64,000 nt of DNA, from assembly GCF_024137025.1 (NCBI RefSeq), contig NZ_JAMYJR010000007.1:124001-188000 (forward strand), written 5' to 3'. The stretch comes from Paractinoplanes aksuensis (GTDB lineage: Bacteria; Actinomycetota; Actinomycetes; Mycobacteriales; Micromonosporaceae). Below the pieces are notes generated by a model that did not search any database, was not told the origin of the DNA, and saw nothing but the letters and a program-made list of their open reading frames with translations. The position numbers and the translations under genes are program-made. Position 1 is the stretch's first letter. Each line of letters opens with the position of its first letter. This document shows, piece after piece, positions 52,316 to 60,503 of this stretch.

Positions 52316-53350
52316 TCATGCCGGCACCTGGCGGTGGTGACTGATCAGGGCGGGCAGCAGCTGGTCGGCGTCGATCACGCCGAGCTGGTCGCGGCCGTCG
52401 ACCACGGCGATCGGGCGGTCGGCGCGCAGCACGCGGTGGACCGCGTCGCGGATGACCGTACGGTGGCTCAGAGGTTCGTCCTCGCAGAGCTCGCCGGGGG
52501 CGGCGTCCCGCATGATCCAGCGCAGGGTCAGCACGTCGGATCGGGGCACGTCGCGCACGAAGTCGGCCACATAGGAGTCGGCCGGCGCGCCGACCAGGTC
52601 TTCCGGGGTGCCGACCTGCACCAGCGCGCCGTCGCGGAGGACGGCGATCCGGTCGCCCAGGGTCAGCGCCTCGGCCAGGTCGTGCGTGATGAAGACCAGC
52701 GTCTTGCCCACCTCGGCGTGCAGGCGGCGCACCTCGGCCTGCATGTCCCGGCGGATCAGCGGGTCGAGCGCGCTGAACGGCTCGTCGAACAGCAGCACCT
52801 CGGGGTCGGCGGCCAGCGCCCGGGCCAGCCCGACCCGCTGCTGCATGCCGCCGGAGAGCTGGTCCGGGTACTGGTGCTCCTGACCGTCGAGGCCGACCAG
52901 GGCCAGCGTCTCGGTCGCCCGCCGGTGCCGCTCGGCCCGTGGCACGCCCTGGATCTCGAGGCCATAGGCGACGTTGTCGAGCACCGGCCGGTGCGGCAGC
53001 AGCCCGAAGTGCTGGAACACCATCGCGACCTGCCGCCGGCGCAGCTCGCGCAGCCGCTTCGGGTTCATCGCGCGCACGTCCTCGCCGCCGATGCTGATCT
53101 GGCCGCTGGTCGGCTCGATCAGCCGGGTCAGACAGCGGACCAGCGTCGACTTCCCGCTGCCGGACAGCCCCATCACCACGAAGACCTCGCCCGGCGGCAC
53201 GTCGAAGCTGACGTCGCGCACCGCGGCGAGGCAACCGGTGCGGGCGCGCAACTCGGCCGGGGACAGGTCGGCCAACGGGGTTCCGATCACCCGCTCGGCG
53301 CGCGGCCCGAAGACCTTCCACAGACCCGCTATCTCGATCATCGGTGCCAT
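52316..53350 (-). CDS. glycine betaine/choline ABC transporter ATP-binding protein (ProV/OpuAA type)
   Basis: 344 residues. [19 protein letters not shown] with the following linker is typical of ProV/OpuAA. Walker [11 protein letters not shown]-loop [23 protein letters not shown], signature [15 protein letters not shown], Walker [21 protein letters not shown] and FITHDLAEA are intact. A C-terminal CBS-like segment ([33 protein letters not shown]) fits the regulatory tail that senses osmotic strength in OpuA. ATG at 53350 has GGAG seven bases upstream. 14 bases behind the choline oxidase stop. Confidence 0.94.
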   Translation of the reverse strand: MAPMIEIAGLWKVFGPRAERVIGTPLADLSPAELRARTGCLAAVRDVSFDVPPGEVFVVMGLSGSGKSTLVRCLTRLIEPTSGQISIGGEDVRAMNPKRLRELRRRQVAMVFQHFGLLPHRPVLDNVAYGLEIQGVPRAERHRRATETLALVGLDGQEHQYPDQLSGGMQQRVGLARALAADPEVLLFDEPFSALDPLIRRDMQAEVRRLHAEVGKTLVFITHDLAEALTLGDRIAVLRDGALVQVGTPEDLVGAPADSYVADFVRDVPRSDVLTLRWIMRDAAPGELCEDEPLSHRTVIRDAVHRVLRADRPIAVVDGRDQLGVIDADQLLPALISHHRQVPA

Positions 53351-53364
53351 CCGCAGACTCCGCT

Positions 53365-55005
53365 CTATTCCTGGCGTCCGGCGGGATCGGCCCGATGAGA
53401 GGCCGGGTCACCCTGGTGGTCGGTCGCGTCAGCTCGCTCGGCCGGACGGGATCGCCGGCCGGTCAGCTCGGCCTGGATCAGGTCGGCCGCGCGTTCGCCG
53501 ATCATCAGCACGGTCACCATCGGGTTCACCGAGGGCATCAGCGGGAAGATCGACGCGTCGGCGATCCGGACGTTGGGCACGCCGCGCAGCCGCAACTCCG
53601 GATCGACCACCGCCTGGCCGTCGGTGGCGGCGCCCATGCGGCACGTGCCGGCGGGGTGATAGACGGTGTGATGAGCGGCCCGCCCGTACGCCGAAAGCTC
53701 TTGATCGGTTCGCAACGCGGGCCCGGGCGCGATCTCCCGGGCGATCCACGACGCGAAGGGTTCGGTCGCCGCGACCTCGCGGGCCAGGCGCAGCCCGTCC
53801 ACGATGGTCCGCTCGTCGTAGCCCTCGGGGTCGGTGAAGTAGCGGAAGTCGAGCAGCGGTTTGGTCGCCGGGTCGGCGTCGGCCAGGGTGAGCCGGCCGA
53901 CGCTGCGCGGGCGCGGCACGTTGGGCGTCATGCCGAAGCCGTGCTCGGGCACGTCGTAGCCGAGCCGCTCGGTGTTGAACGTGAACGGGATCTGATAGAG
54001 GTGGAACATCAGGTCGGGCCGCGCGGCGCCCGGCTCGCGGCGGACGAACAGCCCGGCGTCGGAGTCCATGGCCGACATCGGCGGGATCGGGCGGCTCGCC
54101 TCCCACAGGATCAGCGACTCCGGATGGTCGAGCAGGTTCTCGCCGACGCCCGGCACGTCCTGGCGTACGGAAAGGCCGAGCTCCTCCAGATCGGCCGCCG
54201 GCCCGATGCCCGACAGCAGCAGCAGTCGCGGCGTGTCGACGGCGCCCGCGCACAGCACGTACTCGCTCGTCGCCTTGATCAGTTTGGTGGTGCCGCCGCC
54301 CCGCACGGAGACGCCACGTTCCGGATCCAGGTGGAACGCCCAGTGCTCGGTGAGGACGGTCAGGTTGGGCCGGTCGAGGTGCGGGTGCAGATACGCGACC
54401 GAGGCCGACGAGCGGACGCCCGTCTCGGGGTGATAGCCGACCGGGAAGAACCCGGTGCCATCGGCGAACGGCGCGGCGTTGAAGTCGTCGTGGATCGGGA
54501 CGCCCAGAGCGGTGTGACAAGCCGTGACGAAATCCTCGGTCAACGGGTTCCGGTCACGCTCGGCCACGGGGACGATGTTCACCGCCAGTCGCTTCCACAA
54601 AGGCAGCATTTCGTCGTACGACCATCCGGCTGCCCCCGCGTCCACCCAGTCGCCGAAATCGTCGGGCGGCGGCAGAAAACTGATCATGGTGTTGTGCGAC
54701 GAACAACCGCCCAGCACCCGCGCCCGAGCATGCCGCAGATGCGAGTTGCCGCGCGGCTGCGGAACGATCGGATAGTCGTAGTCGTACTCGCCCTCGAGCA
54801 GGTTGATCCAGTTCCGCAACCGAAGAATCGCCTGGTCACCCACGTCGGACGGCCCACCCTCGACCACGCAGACCCGCAGCTGCGGATCAGCCGACAGCCG
54901 CGACGCGACGACCGACCCGGCCGTGCCACCGCCGATGATCACCACGTCGTACTCGATGGTTTCCAGCGTGCGCCACCTTCCGCCGAGCCGTGGACAAAGA
55001 ATCAT
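53365..55005 (-). CDS. choline oxidase-like GMC flavoprotein
   Basis: 546 residues. FAD-binding [22 protein letters not shown], then [20 protein letters not shown], whose His matches the covalent-FAD His of Arthrobacter choline oxidase. [27 protein letters not shown] is the GMC signature 2. Active-site residues appear in [15 protein letters not shown] and [18 protein letters not shown]. Choline oxidase makes betaine in two O2-dependent steps, so no aldehyde dehydrogenase is needed. The family match is by eye; other GMC oxidoreductases are possible. ATG at 55005 has no ribosome-binding site; a CTG at 54966 has GAAGGTGG six bases upstream and lies next to the conserved start. Confidence 0.87.
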   Translation of the reverse strand: MILCPRLGGRWRTLETIEYDVVIIGGGTAGSVVASRLSADPQLRVCVVEGGPSDVGDQAILRLRNWINLLEGEYDYDYPIVPQPRGNSHLRHARARVLGGCSSHNTMISFLPPPDDFGDWVDAGAAGWSYDEMLPLWKRLAVNIVPVAERDRNPLTEDFVTACHTALGVPIHDDFNAAPFADGTGFFPVGYHPETGVRSSASVAYLHPHLDRPNLTVLTEHWAFHLDPERGVSVRGGGTTKLIKATSEYVLCAGAVDTPRLLLLSGIGPAADLEELGLSVRQDVPGVGENLLDHPESLILWEASRPIPPMSAMDSDAGLFVRREPGAARPDLMFHLYQIPFTFNTERLGYDVPEHGFGMTPNVPRPRSVGRLTLADADPATKPLLDFRYFTDPEGYDERTIVDGLRLAREVAATEPFASWIAREIAPGPALRTDQELSAYGRAAHHTVYHPAGTCRMGAATDGQAVVDPELRLRGVPNVRIADASIFPLMPSVNPMVTVLMIGERAADLIQAELTGRRSRPAERADATDHQGDPASHRADPAGRQE

Positions 55006-55022
55006 CAGTCCGCGTGGCGCCG

Positions 55023-55095
55023 GTCAATGTCAACAACAGACTTTTACCTCAGTGCAACAAAGGCAGTTGCATTGATCAACGTCAACACAGTCTTA
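55023..55095. promoter_or_regulatory. repeat-rich control region of the choline operon
   Basis: Low-GC stretch between the divergent choline oxidase and phosphodiesterase genes. Two direct repeats, TCAATGTCAACAACAGACTT (55024) and TCAACGTCAACACAGTCTT (55076), flank an inverted repeat TGCAAC-N7-GTTGCA (55053-55071). A second GTTG-N7-CAAC follows at 55066-55080. These look like operator half-sites for a dedicated regulator not encoded next to the operon. Confidence 0.6.
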
Positions 55096-55148
55096 TTCTG
55101 CCGTTTTGTCGGACCCCCGTCCCCCGCCCCCGGCCATCGGCCGGCCCC

Positions 55149-55154
55149 TACGAT
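55149..55154 (+). promoter_or_regulatory. TACGAT -10 element for a leaderless phosphodiesterase mRNA
   Basis: TACGAT, six bases, then the GTG at 55161. No ribosome-binding site precedes the GTG. The layout matches other leaderless starts in the window. Confidence 0.5.
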
Positions 55155-55160
55155 CGGCTC

Positions 55161-55913
55161 GTGCCCTTCCTGGACGGCCCGACCCCGCTGGCGTTCGCCC
55201 ACCGCGGCGGCGCCGCCGACGGCGACGAGAACACGGTCGAGGCCTTCGAACGCGCCGTGACCCTCGGCTACCGCTACGTGGAGACCGACGTCCACGCCAC
55301 CGCCGACGGCGTACCCGTGGTCTTCCACGACGCCACCCTCGACCGCGTGACCGGCCAGGCCGGCCGCATCTCCGACCTGACCTGGCCCGACCTGCAGTCG
55401 GTCCGGATCGCCGGCGCCGCCCTGGTCCCCCGCCTGGACGATGTGCTGGCCGCCTGGCCCACCATCAACTTCAACATCGACATCAAGGCCGACTCCGGCG
55501 TGACCCCCACCGTCGACACGATCCTCAGGTCGCAGGCCGCCGACCGCGTCCTGCTGGCGTCCTTCAGCGACCGCCGCCTGGCCCGGGCCCGAGCCTTGGC
55601 CGGCCCCGCGATCGCCACCTCGCTGGGCTCCCGATCGGTGGCCCGGCTGCGCTTGGCCTCCCTGGCCGGCCTCCCGCTGCGCCTACCCCCGTCAGTGGCC
55701 GCCGTCCAGGCACCCCCACGCCTGGGCCGGGTCACGGTGGTCGACCGCCGCTTCATATCCCTGTCCCACCGCCTGGGCCTACAGGTCCACGTCTGGACCA
55801 TCGACGACCCCACCGAAATGACCCGCCTGCTCGACCTGGGCGTGGACGGCATCATGACCGACCGCCTGACCGTCCTCCGCGACGTCTTCGCGGCCCGCGG
55901 ACTGCCACTCTGA
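55161..55913 (+). CDS. glycerophosphodiester phosphodiesterase
   Basis: About 250 residues, the usual size of cytoplasmic GDPD enzymes. LAFAHRGGAADGDENTVEAFERAVTLGYRYVETDVHATADGVPVVFHDATLDRVTG contains the catalytic HRG, EN, E-x-D and HD residues of the TIM barrel. LVPRLDDVLAAWPTINFNIDIKAD and a C-terminal HVWTIDDPTEMTRLLDLGVDGIMTDRL complete the family pattern. It splits glycerophosphodiesters such as glycerophosphocholine into glycerol-3-phosphate and the alcohol. No signal peptide. Divergent from the choline operon, so choline release from glycerophosphocholine is a natural link (inference). Confidence 0.92.
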   Translation: MPFLDGPTPLAFAHRGGAADGDENTVEAFERAVTLGYRYVETDVHATADGVPVVFHDATLDRVTGQAGRISDLTWPDLQSVRIAGAALVPRLDDVLAAWPTINFNIDIKADSGVTPTVDTILRSQAADRVLLASFSDRRLARARALAGPAIATSLGSRSVARLRLASLAGLPLRLPPSVAAVQAPPRLGRVTVVDRRFISLSHRLGLQVHVWTIDDPTEMTRLLDLGVDGIMTDRLTVLRDVFAARGLPL

Positions 55914-56831
55914 GACCGCCCCCGCCCCGGCACGAGTTCCAGGCCTCGCGCCGCGCGGCCGTGGTGGTCAGCCACGAGCTTCCCCGAACCGCACCGGCAG
56001 CCCGGCGTGACGCTCAGCCACCTGAGCGGCGCCGGCGACACCGCGGCACCCCGAGCTCGCCCAGCCGCCGGCAAGCCCCTACCGACCGACCGCCCGCCGC
56101 CGGCCAGCCCCCTACCGGCCGCCCCAACGCCGGCAAACCCCTACCGACCGCCCGCCGCCACCGCCAGCCAGCCCTCTACCGGCCGCCCCAACGCCGGCAA
56201 ACCCCTACCAGCCACCCACCACCCCCCACCGCAGGCAAGCCCCCGGACCGGCAGCCACCCCCTGCCCGCAGGAAGCCCTCGTCGGCAGCCCATCCCCGCA
56301 CGCAGCAAATCCCGGCCGACGCCCGCCGTCCCACCGAAAGCCCACCCTCCCCGGGGGACCCCCACCCTCCGGCACGCCGTCAAATTCGGCGACTCCATCA
56401 TCCACAACCCGGGCCGACCGAACCGGAGTTATCCACAGGCTCCCGCCTCCGCCGAACGGTGGAATTCGCGCAAGAATCGCGTCGATAAGCTGGGCGGACG
56501 CAATTCCCAGGCAGCTCCAAGGTGCATCGGGATGAACATGTACTACATTTCTCCGTGCGGAACCGTCGTCGGGCGACCTCGGAGCGTCACCGAGAGGCCC
56601 ACGAGCGAAGTCCCAGCTCAGCGAAGTTTTCGCGATCTTGGTTGAACGCTGGACATCGGCCGTTCGGATGATGTCGGGGGTTCGACGGGTCGCCCATATT
56701 TTTTCTTTAAGTCTGGGCTAAGAATTCATCAAGTTCGCTGGCGGAATTGCATTCCGGCGGGCTGGCTCTTACCGTCTGGGAGCCGGTCGGAATTTGGGCC
56801 GGGTGGATTCAGCGAAGATGAGGTATGACGC
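55914..56831. other. long non-coding stretch with repeats and a surface-protein promoter region
   Basis: About 918 bases. 55914-56400 is Pro-codon-like, C-rich repeat DNA, with open frames in several phases and no domain. 56400-56831 is less GC-rich and should hold the promoter of the surface protein gene. A single TTATCCACA nonamer (56429-56437) matches a DnaA box but stands alone. No RNA gene was recognised. Confidence 0.6.
56067..56209. repeat. three spaced copies of a C-rich repeat, two with 34 identical bases
   Basis: GCCGGCAA[G/A]CCCCTACC occurs at 56067, 56129 and 56193 (periods 62 and 64). The second and third copies extend to 34 identical bases (56112-56145 and 56176-56209). Non-coding as far as can be seen. 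Confidence 0.88.
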
Positions 56832-58256
56832 ATGCGTAGGCCTGCTTACCGCCGCGCGGCCGCCACGCCGTCGGGACGCAACCGACGAGTGTTCGCGGTC
56901 GGCGCCGTGATCGCCGCCCTGGGCGCGGCCGTCGGATTCGCCTCGCTCTCCGGCGCGGCCGAGAACGACCGGCCCGAGGGCAGTGGCGCCGGCAAGGTCG
57001 TCAACGGCCAGGTGATCCTGACCGACACCTGCATCGACAGCACCCTGGCCCCGCACGACGGCTTCCAGCTCGGCAGCAAGTGCGTGTCCACCGAGTTCGG
57101 TGAGGTCGGCGAGGCCAAGGACAACCCGAGCCTGCTGATCACCGACGCACCGCAGGAGGTCGCGCCCAACACGCCCTTCTCGCTGAAGATCAGCACGCGC
57201 AACCTGATCCGTGACCGCTTCCTCGCGGCCGGCAAGGGTGGCTACTACGTGGAGAGTTCGGTCCTGCGTGACGGTCTCGTCCGCGGCCACTTCCACACCG
57301 CGTGCCGCATGCTCGACAACACCGACGAGGCGCCCGCGCCCGACCCGGTTCCGGCGTTCTTCGTCGCCACCGAGGACAGCAAGGGTTCCGCCACGCCCGA
57401 CGAGGTGACCATCGCGGTCCCGGGCGTGCCGACCGAGGGCACCGCCCAGTGCTCCTCATGGGCCGGTGACGGCTCCCACCGCGTGCCGATGATGGTCCGC
57501 GCCAACCAGACCCCCGCGATCGACTCGGTCCGCATCACCGTCCGCAACGCCGGAGGCGGCGACAACGGCGGCGGCGACAACGGCGGCGGTGACAACGGCG
57601 GCGATGGCGACAACGGCGGCAACAACGGCGGCGGTAACAACGGCGGCGGCGACAACGGCGGCGATGGCGACAACGACGGCGGCAACAACGGCGGCGGCGA
57701 CAACGGCGGCGATGGCGACAACGGCGGCGGGACGCCCGGCAACCCCACCACCACCATCTCGCCGACCAAGCCGACCAAGCCCCCGGTCAACAACCCCACC
57801 ACGACGCCCCCGACGGTGAAGGACGACTTCACTCCGGACCCGACCAAGCCGGCCACCACGACCAAGCCCACCAAGCCGGCCACGACCAAGCCGGCCACCG
57901 CCGGCAACGAGAACGCCGGCAACGGCGGCAACGAGAACAGCGACGACGAGGACCAGAACGAGGCCCCGCCGGCCACGAAGGCCCCGAAGCCCAAGCCGAC
58001 CGTCAGCAAGACCCCGATCGCCGGCACCGACTACACCTACGAGGACGGCCAGTTCAACTCCGGCAACAAGGCGCCGGTCGAGGACCAGGTGGCCCAGGTG
58101 CAGGCCAGCACCAAGAAGGACGACGGCGGCCTGCTCGCCCTGACCGGTAACAACACGGTCGCGGTGGTCGGTGGCGCGGCGGTCCTGCTGATGATCGGTC
58201 TGATCATCATGGCGCTGACCCGGCGCCGCCGCCTCCCGGGCAGCACCTGGGAGTAA
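56832..58256 (+). CDS. sortase-anchored surface protein with Gly/Asn/Asp repeats
   Basis: 474 residues. N-terminal export signal (VFAVGAVIAALGAAVGFASLSG), then a folded domain of about 190 residues with paired Cys (DTCIDS, SKCVSTEFG, TACRML, AQCSSW). A GGGDNGG-type repeat of about 60 residues and a Thr/Lys/Pro stalk (TTTKPTKPATTKP) follow. The C-terminus is LALTG (435-439), a hydrophobic helix and RRRR, a class-E sortase signal. A sortase would link it to peptidoglycan. Function of the outer domain unknown. ATG follows a GATGAGG stretch. Confidence 0.85.
   Translation: MRRPAYRRAAATPSGRNRRVFAVGAVIAALGAAVGFASLSGAAENDRPEGSGAGKVVNGQVILTDTCIDSTLAPHDGFQLGSKCVSTEFGEVGEAKDNPSLLITDAPQEVAPNTPFSLKISTRNLIRDRFLAAGKGGYYVESSVLRDGLVRGHFHTACRMLDNTDEAPAPDPVPAFFVATEDSKGSATPDEVTIAVPGVPTEGTAQCSSWAGDGSHRVPMMVRANQTPAIDSVRITVRNAGGGDNGGGDNGGGDNGGDGDNGGNNGGGNNGGGDNGGDGDNDGGNNGGGDNGGDGDNGGGTPGNPTTTISPTKPTKPPVNNPTTTPPTVKDDFTPDPTKPATTTKPTKPATTKPATAGNENAGNGGNENSDDEDQNEAPPATKAPKPKPTVSKTPIAGTDYTYEDGQFNSGNKAPVEDQVAQVQASTKKDDGGLLALTGNNTVAVVGGAAVLLMIGLIIMALTRRRRLPGSTWE
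57556..57730 (+). repeat. GGCGGCGACAAC-type coding repeats
   Basis: Array of near-identical 9- and 12-base units encoding GGGDNGG / GGDGDNGG. It forms a flexible, acidic spacer in the surface protein and is a likely slippage hotspot. Confidence 0.85.
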
Positions 58257-58270
58257 CCGGCACCAGAACG

Positions 58271-58303
58271 AAAGGCGGCCCGCGGTTCGCGGGCCGCCTT
58301 TTT
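58271..58303 (+). terminator. intrinsic terminator of the surface protein gene
   Basis: GGCGGCCCGCG-GTT-CGCGGGCCGCC followed by TTTTT, about 18 bases past the stop. Very stable and typical rho-independent form. Confidence 0.94.
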
Positions 58304-58343
58304 GTGTGCCGAAGATCCCGCCGGGACGTACGGGGTGGAAAAG

Positions 58344-58362
58344 TGAGGGTAGCCTTACCAAC
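58344..58362. promoter_or_regulatory. IdeR/DmdR-type iron box upstream of the siderophore-interacting protein gene
   Basis: TGAGGGTAGCCTTACCAAC matches the actinobacterial iron box TTAGGTTAGSCTAACCTAA at 14 of 19 positions with the core AGGxTAGCCTxACC intact. It lies about 35 bases before the ATG, where an iron-loaded repressor would block transcription. Confidence 0.78.
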
Positions 58363-58396
58363 CGACGATCCGGGATGCGACGGAAGAGGAATCAGC

Positions 58397-59227
58397 ATGG
58401 CTGACAGGCCGGCACGGGCGGCGACCGAGGCGGTCGTCAGCCGGGTGGAACAGCTCACCCCGCACATGGTCCGGGTGGTGCTCACCGGCGACGCCCTCAA
58501 GAACATCGAGGCCGGTTCCTGCACCGACCACTACGTCAAGGCGCTGTTCCCGCTGCCTGGCGTGACTTATCCCGAGCCGTTCGACATGGGTGTGATCCGC
58601 GAGACGATGCCCCGGCCGGATTGGCCCGCCGTCCGGACGTACACCATTCGCAAGTGGCTCCCGGCGATCCCCGAGATGTGGGTCGACTTCGTGGTGCACG
58701 GCGACGAGGGCATCGCCGGCCCGTGGGCCGTGTCGGCTCGGCCCGGCGACCCGTTCCGGTTCATGGGCCCGGGCGGTGGCTACGCGCCGAGCGCCGACAG
58801 CGACTGGCACCTGCTGGCCGGCGACGAGAGCGCCCTGCCCGCCATCGCGGCCGCGCTCGAGGGCATGCCGGCCGACGCGCCGGTCCGCGCGTTCATCGAG
58901 ATCGAGAACGCCGACGAGGAGCAGAAGCTCGAGTGCCCGGGCGACGCCGAGATCACCTGGCTGCACCGCGGCGACCGCCCGGTCGGCCAACTGCTGGTCG
59001 AGGCCGTCCGCGGTTACGAGTTCCCGGCGGGCCGGGTGCAGGCGTTCGTGCACGGCGAAGCCAACTTCGTCAAAGAGCTGCGCCGCTACCTGAAGAACGA
59101 GCTGTCCATCCCGATGGACCAGTTGTCGATCTCGGGCTACTGGCGCAACGGCATGAACGAGGACGGCTGGCAGTCCTCCAAGCGCGAGTGGAACCAGCAG
59201 GTGGAACAAGAGCAAGACCGGGTGTGA
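58397..59227 (+). CDS. siderophore-interacting FAD-binding protein (SIP family)
   Basis: 276 residues. AVVSRVEQLTPHMVRVVLTGDAL and VRTYTIRKW (FAD-binding RxYTxR) are family hallmarks; WHLLAGDESALPAIAAALEGMP and VQAFVHGEANFVKELRRYL and ISGYWRNGMNEDGW complete the match to ViuB/SIP ferric-siderophore reductases. It releases iron in the cytoplasm by reducing the ferric complex with NAD(P)H or ferredoxin. ATG at 58397 has AGAGGA upstream. Iron-box control is predicted. Confidence 0.94.
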   Translation: MADRPARAATEAVVSRVEQLTPHMVRVVLTGDALKNIEAGSCTDHYVKALFPLPGVTYPEPFDMGVIRETMPRPDWPAVRTYTIRKWLPAIPEMWVDFVVHGDEGIAGPWAVSARPGDPFRFMGPGGGYAPSADSDWHLLAGDESALPAIAAALEGMPADAPVRAFIEIENADEEQKLECPGDAEITWLHRGDRPVGQLLVEAVRGYEFPAGRVQAFVHGEANFVKELRRYLKNELSIPMDQLSISGYWRNGMNEDGWQSSKREWNQQVEQEQDRV

Positions 59228-59258
59228 CCTCGGACTTCGGGCAGTCGATGATGTGTAA

Positions 59259-60449
59259 GTGGTGACTGCGTCCGAAGACCTGACCAAGAAGAGCGGCCGC
59301 GGGGTCGTGCTGGTGGCTCTGCTGCTGGCCGCGGTGAATCTGCGGCTGGCCGTGACCAGCGTCGGCCCGGTGCTCAGCGAGATCCGCGACGGTCTCGGCA
59401 TGAGCTCGACCATGGCTGGCCTGCTCACGTCCGTACCGGTGGTGTGTTTCGCCGCCGTCGGCCTGACCGCGCCCCGCCTGGCCCGCCGGTTCGGCGCGTC
59501 GCGGGTGATCCTGGTCGGCCTGGTCGTGCTCGCGGCCGGGCTCGCGGTGCGGCCGTTCGCGCCCGGCACGGTGCTGTTCCTGCTGCTCAGCCTGGTCGCG
59601 CTGGCCGGCATCGCGGTGGTCAACGTGTTGCTGCCGTCGGTCGTCAAAGACCGTTTCCCGGACAAGGTCGGAGCCACCACCGGCCTCTACACGGTCGCGC
59701 TCAACGTCGGCGCGACCACCGCCGCCGCGACCACCGTGCCGCTCAGCGAGCACGCGTTCGGCGGCGACTGGCGGCTCGGCCTGGCCTGCTGGGCCGCGGT
59801 CGCGGTGCTGGCCGTGCCGTCGTGGCTGCCGCTGGCCCGCGAGCCGTTCGCGCCGCCGGCGCAGATCACCACCGAGATTCCCGTACGCCTGAGCCGCACC
59901 GCCGTCGCCTGGGCTCTCGCGGTCTATTTCGGCATGCAGTCGACATCGGCGTACGTGATCATCGGCTGGCTGCCGCAGATCTACCGCGACGCCGGCGTCT
60001 CGGCCGAGCAGGCCGGCGTGCTCTTCGCGGTCACGTCGTTCCTGGGTGTGCCGCTGGGGTTCGTGCTCTCCTCGTACGCGGGCCGGGTCCGCAGCCAGAG
60101 CTGGATCGCCGTCGGCCTGGGCGTGTTCGGCCTGGCCGGGTACGGCGGCCTCTGGTACGACCCGGCGGCCGCCCCCTGGCTCTGGGCGATCCTGCTGGGC
60201 ATCGTCAACACCGCGTTCCCGCTGGTCCTGACCATGATCGCGCTACGCGGCCGCACCCCGGCGACGGTGGTGAAGCTGTCCGCGTTCGCCCAGAGCGTCG
60301 GCTACATCTTCGCCATCCCGGGCCCGTTCCTGGTCGGCGCCCTGCACGACGCCACTGACGGCTGGCGCGCCCCGCTGGCCCTGATGGTCGGCCTGATGGT
60401 CCCCCAGATCATCGCCGGCTACCTGGCCGGCCGCGACCGCCAGGTCTGA
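59259..60449 (+). CDS. MFS transporter of the cyanate-porter (CynX/NimT) type
   Basis: About 396 residues with 12 helices. GVVLVALLLAAVNLRLAVTSVGPVLSEIRDGLGMSS at the start is characteristic of CynX/YeaN-like porters (NLRxxxxxxGP). AGLLTSVPVVCFAAVGLTAPRLARRFG is the loop-2 motif. Relatives handle cyanate or 2-nitroimidazole; the substrate here is unknown. It starts at GTG (59259 or 59262), 31 bases after the SIP gene, and may be co-transcribed with it. Confidence 0.88.
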   Translation: MVTASEDLTKKSGRGVVLVALLLAAVNLRLAVTSVGPVLSEIRDGLGMSSTMAGLLTSVPVVCFAAVGLTAPRLARRFGASRVILVGLVVLAAGLAVRPFAPGTVLFLLLSLVALAGIAVVNVLLPSVVKDRFPDKVGATTGLYTVALNVGATTAAATTVPLSEHAFGGDWRLGLACWAAVAVLAVPSWLPLAREPFAPPAQITTEIPVRLSRTAVAWALAVYFGMQSTSAYVIIGWLPQIYRDAGVSAEQAGVLFAVTSFLGVPLGFVLSSYAGRVRSQSWIAVGLGVFGLAGYGGLWYDPAAAPWLWAILLGIVNTAFPLVLTMIALRGRTPATVVKLSAFAQSVGYIFAIPGPFLVGALHDATDGWRAPLALMVGLMVPQIIAGYLAGRDRQV

Positions 60450-60503
60450 GCCGGCCGCGGCGCCAGATTACGCAGGATTCGCTACTTCTGTGGCCAGAGG
60501 GGG

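Noticed and set aside
51999-52340. Possible repeat protein in the choline-operon spacer
   Set aside because: Repeats are readable in several frames on both strands, without start signals or domain; treated as non-coding repeat DNA.
56429-56437. TTATCCACA, a perfect DnaA-box nonamer
   Set aside because: Single copy with no cluster, AT-rich unwinding region or dnaA/dnaN genes nearby, so not an origin.
56007-56645. 212-residue Pro-rich plus-strand frame
   Set aside because: Open only because the DNA is C-rich and repetitive; repeat periods (62 and 64) do not keep frame.
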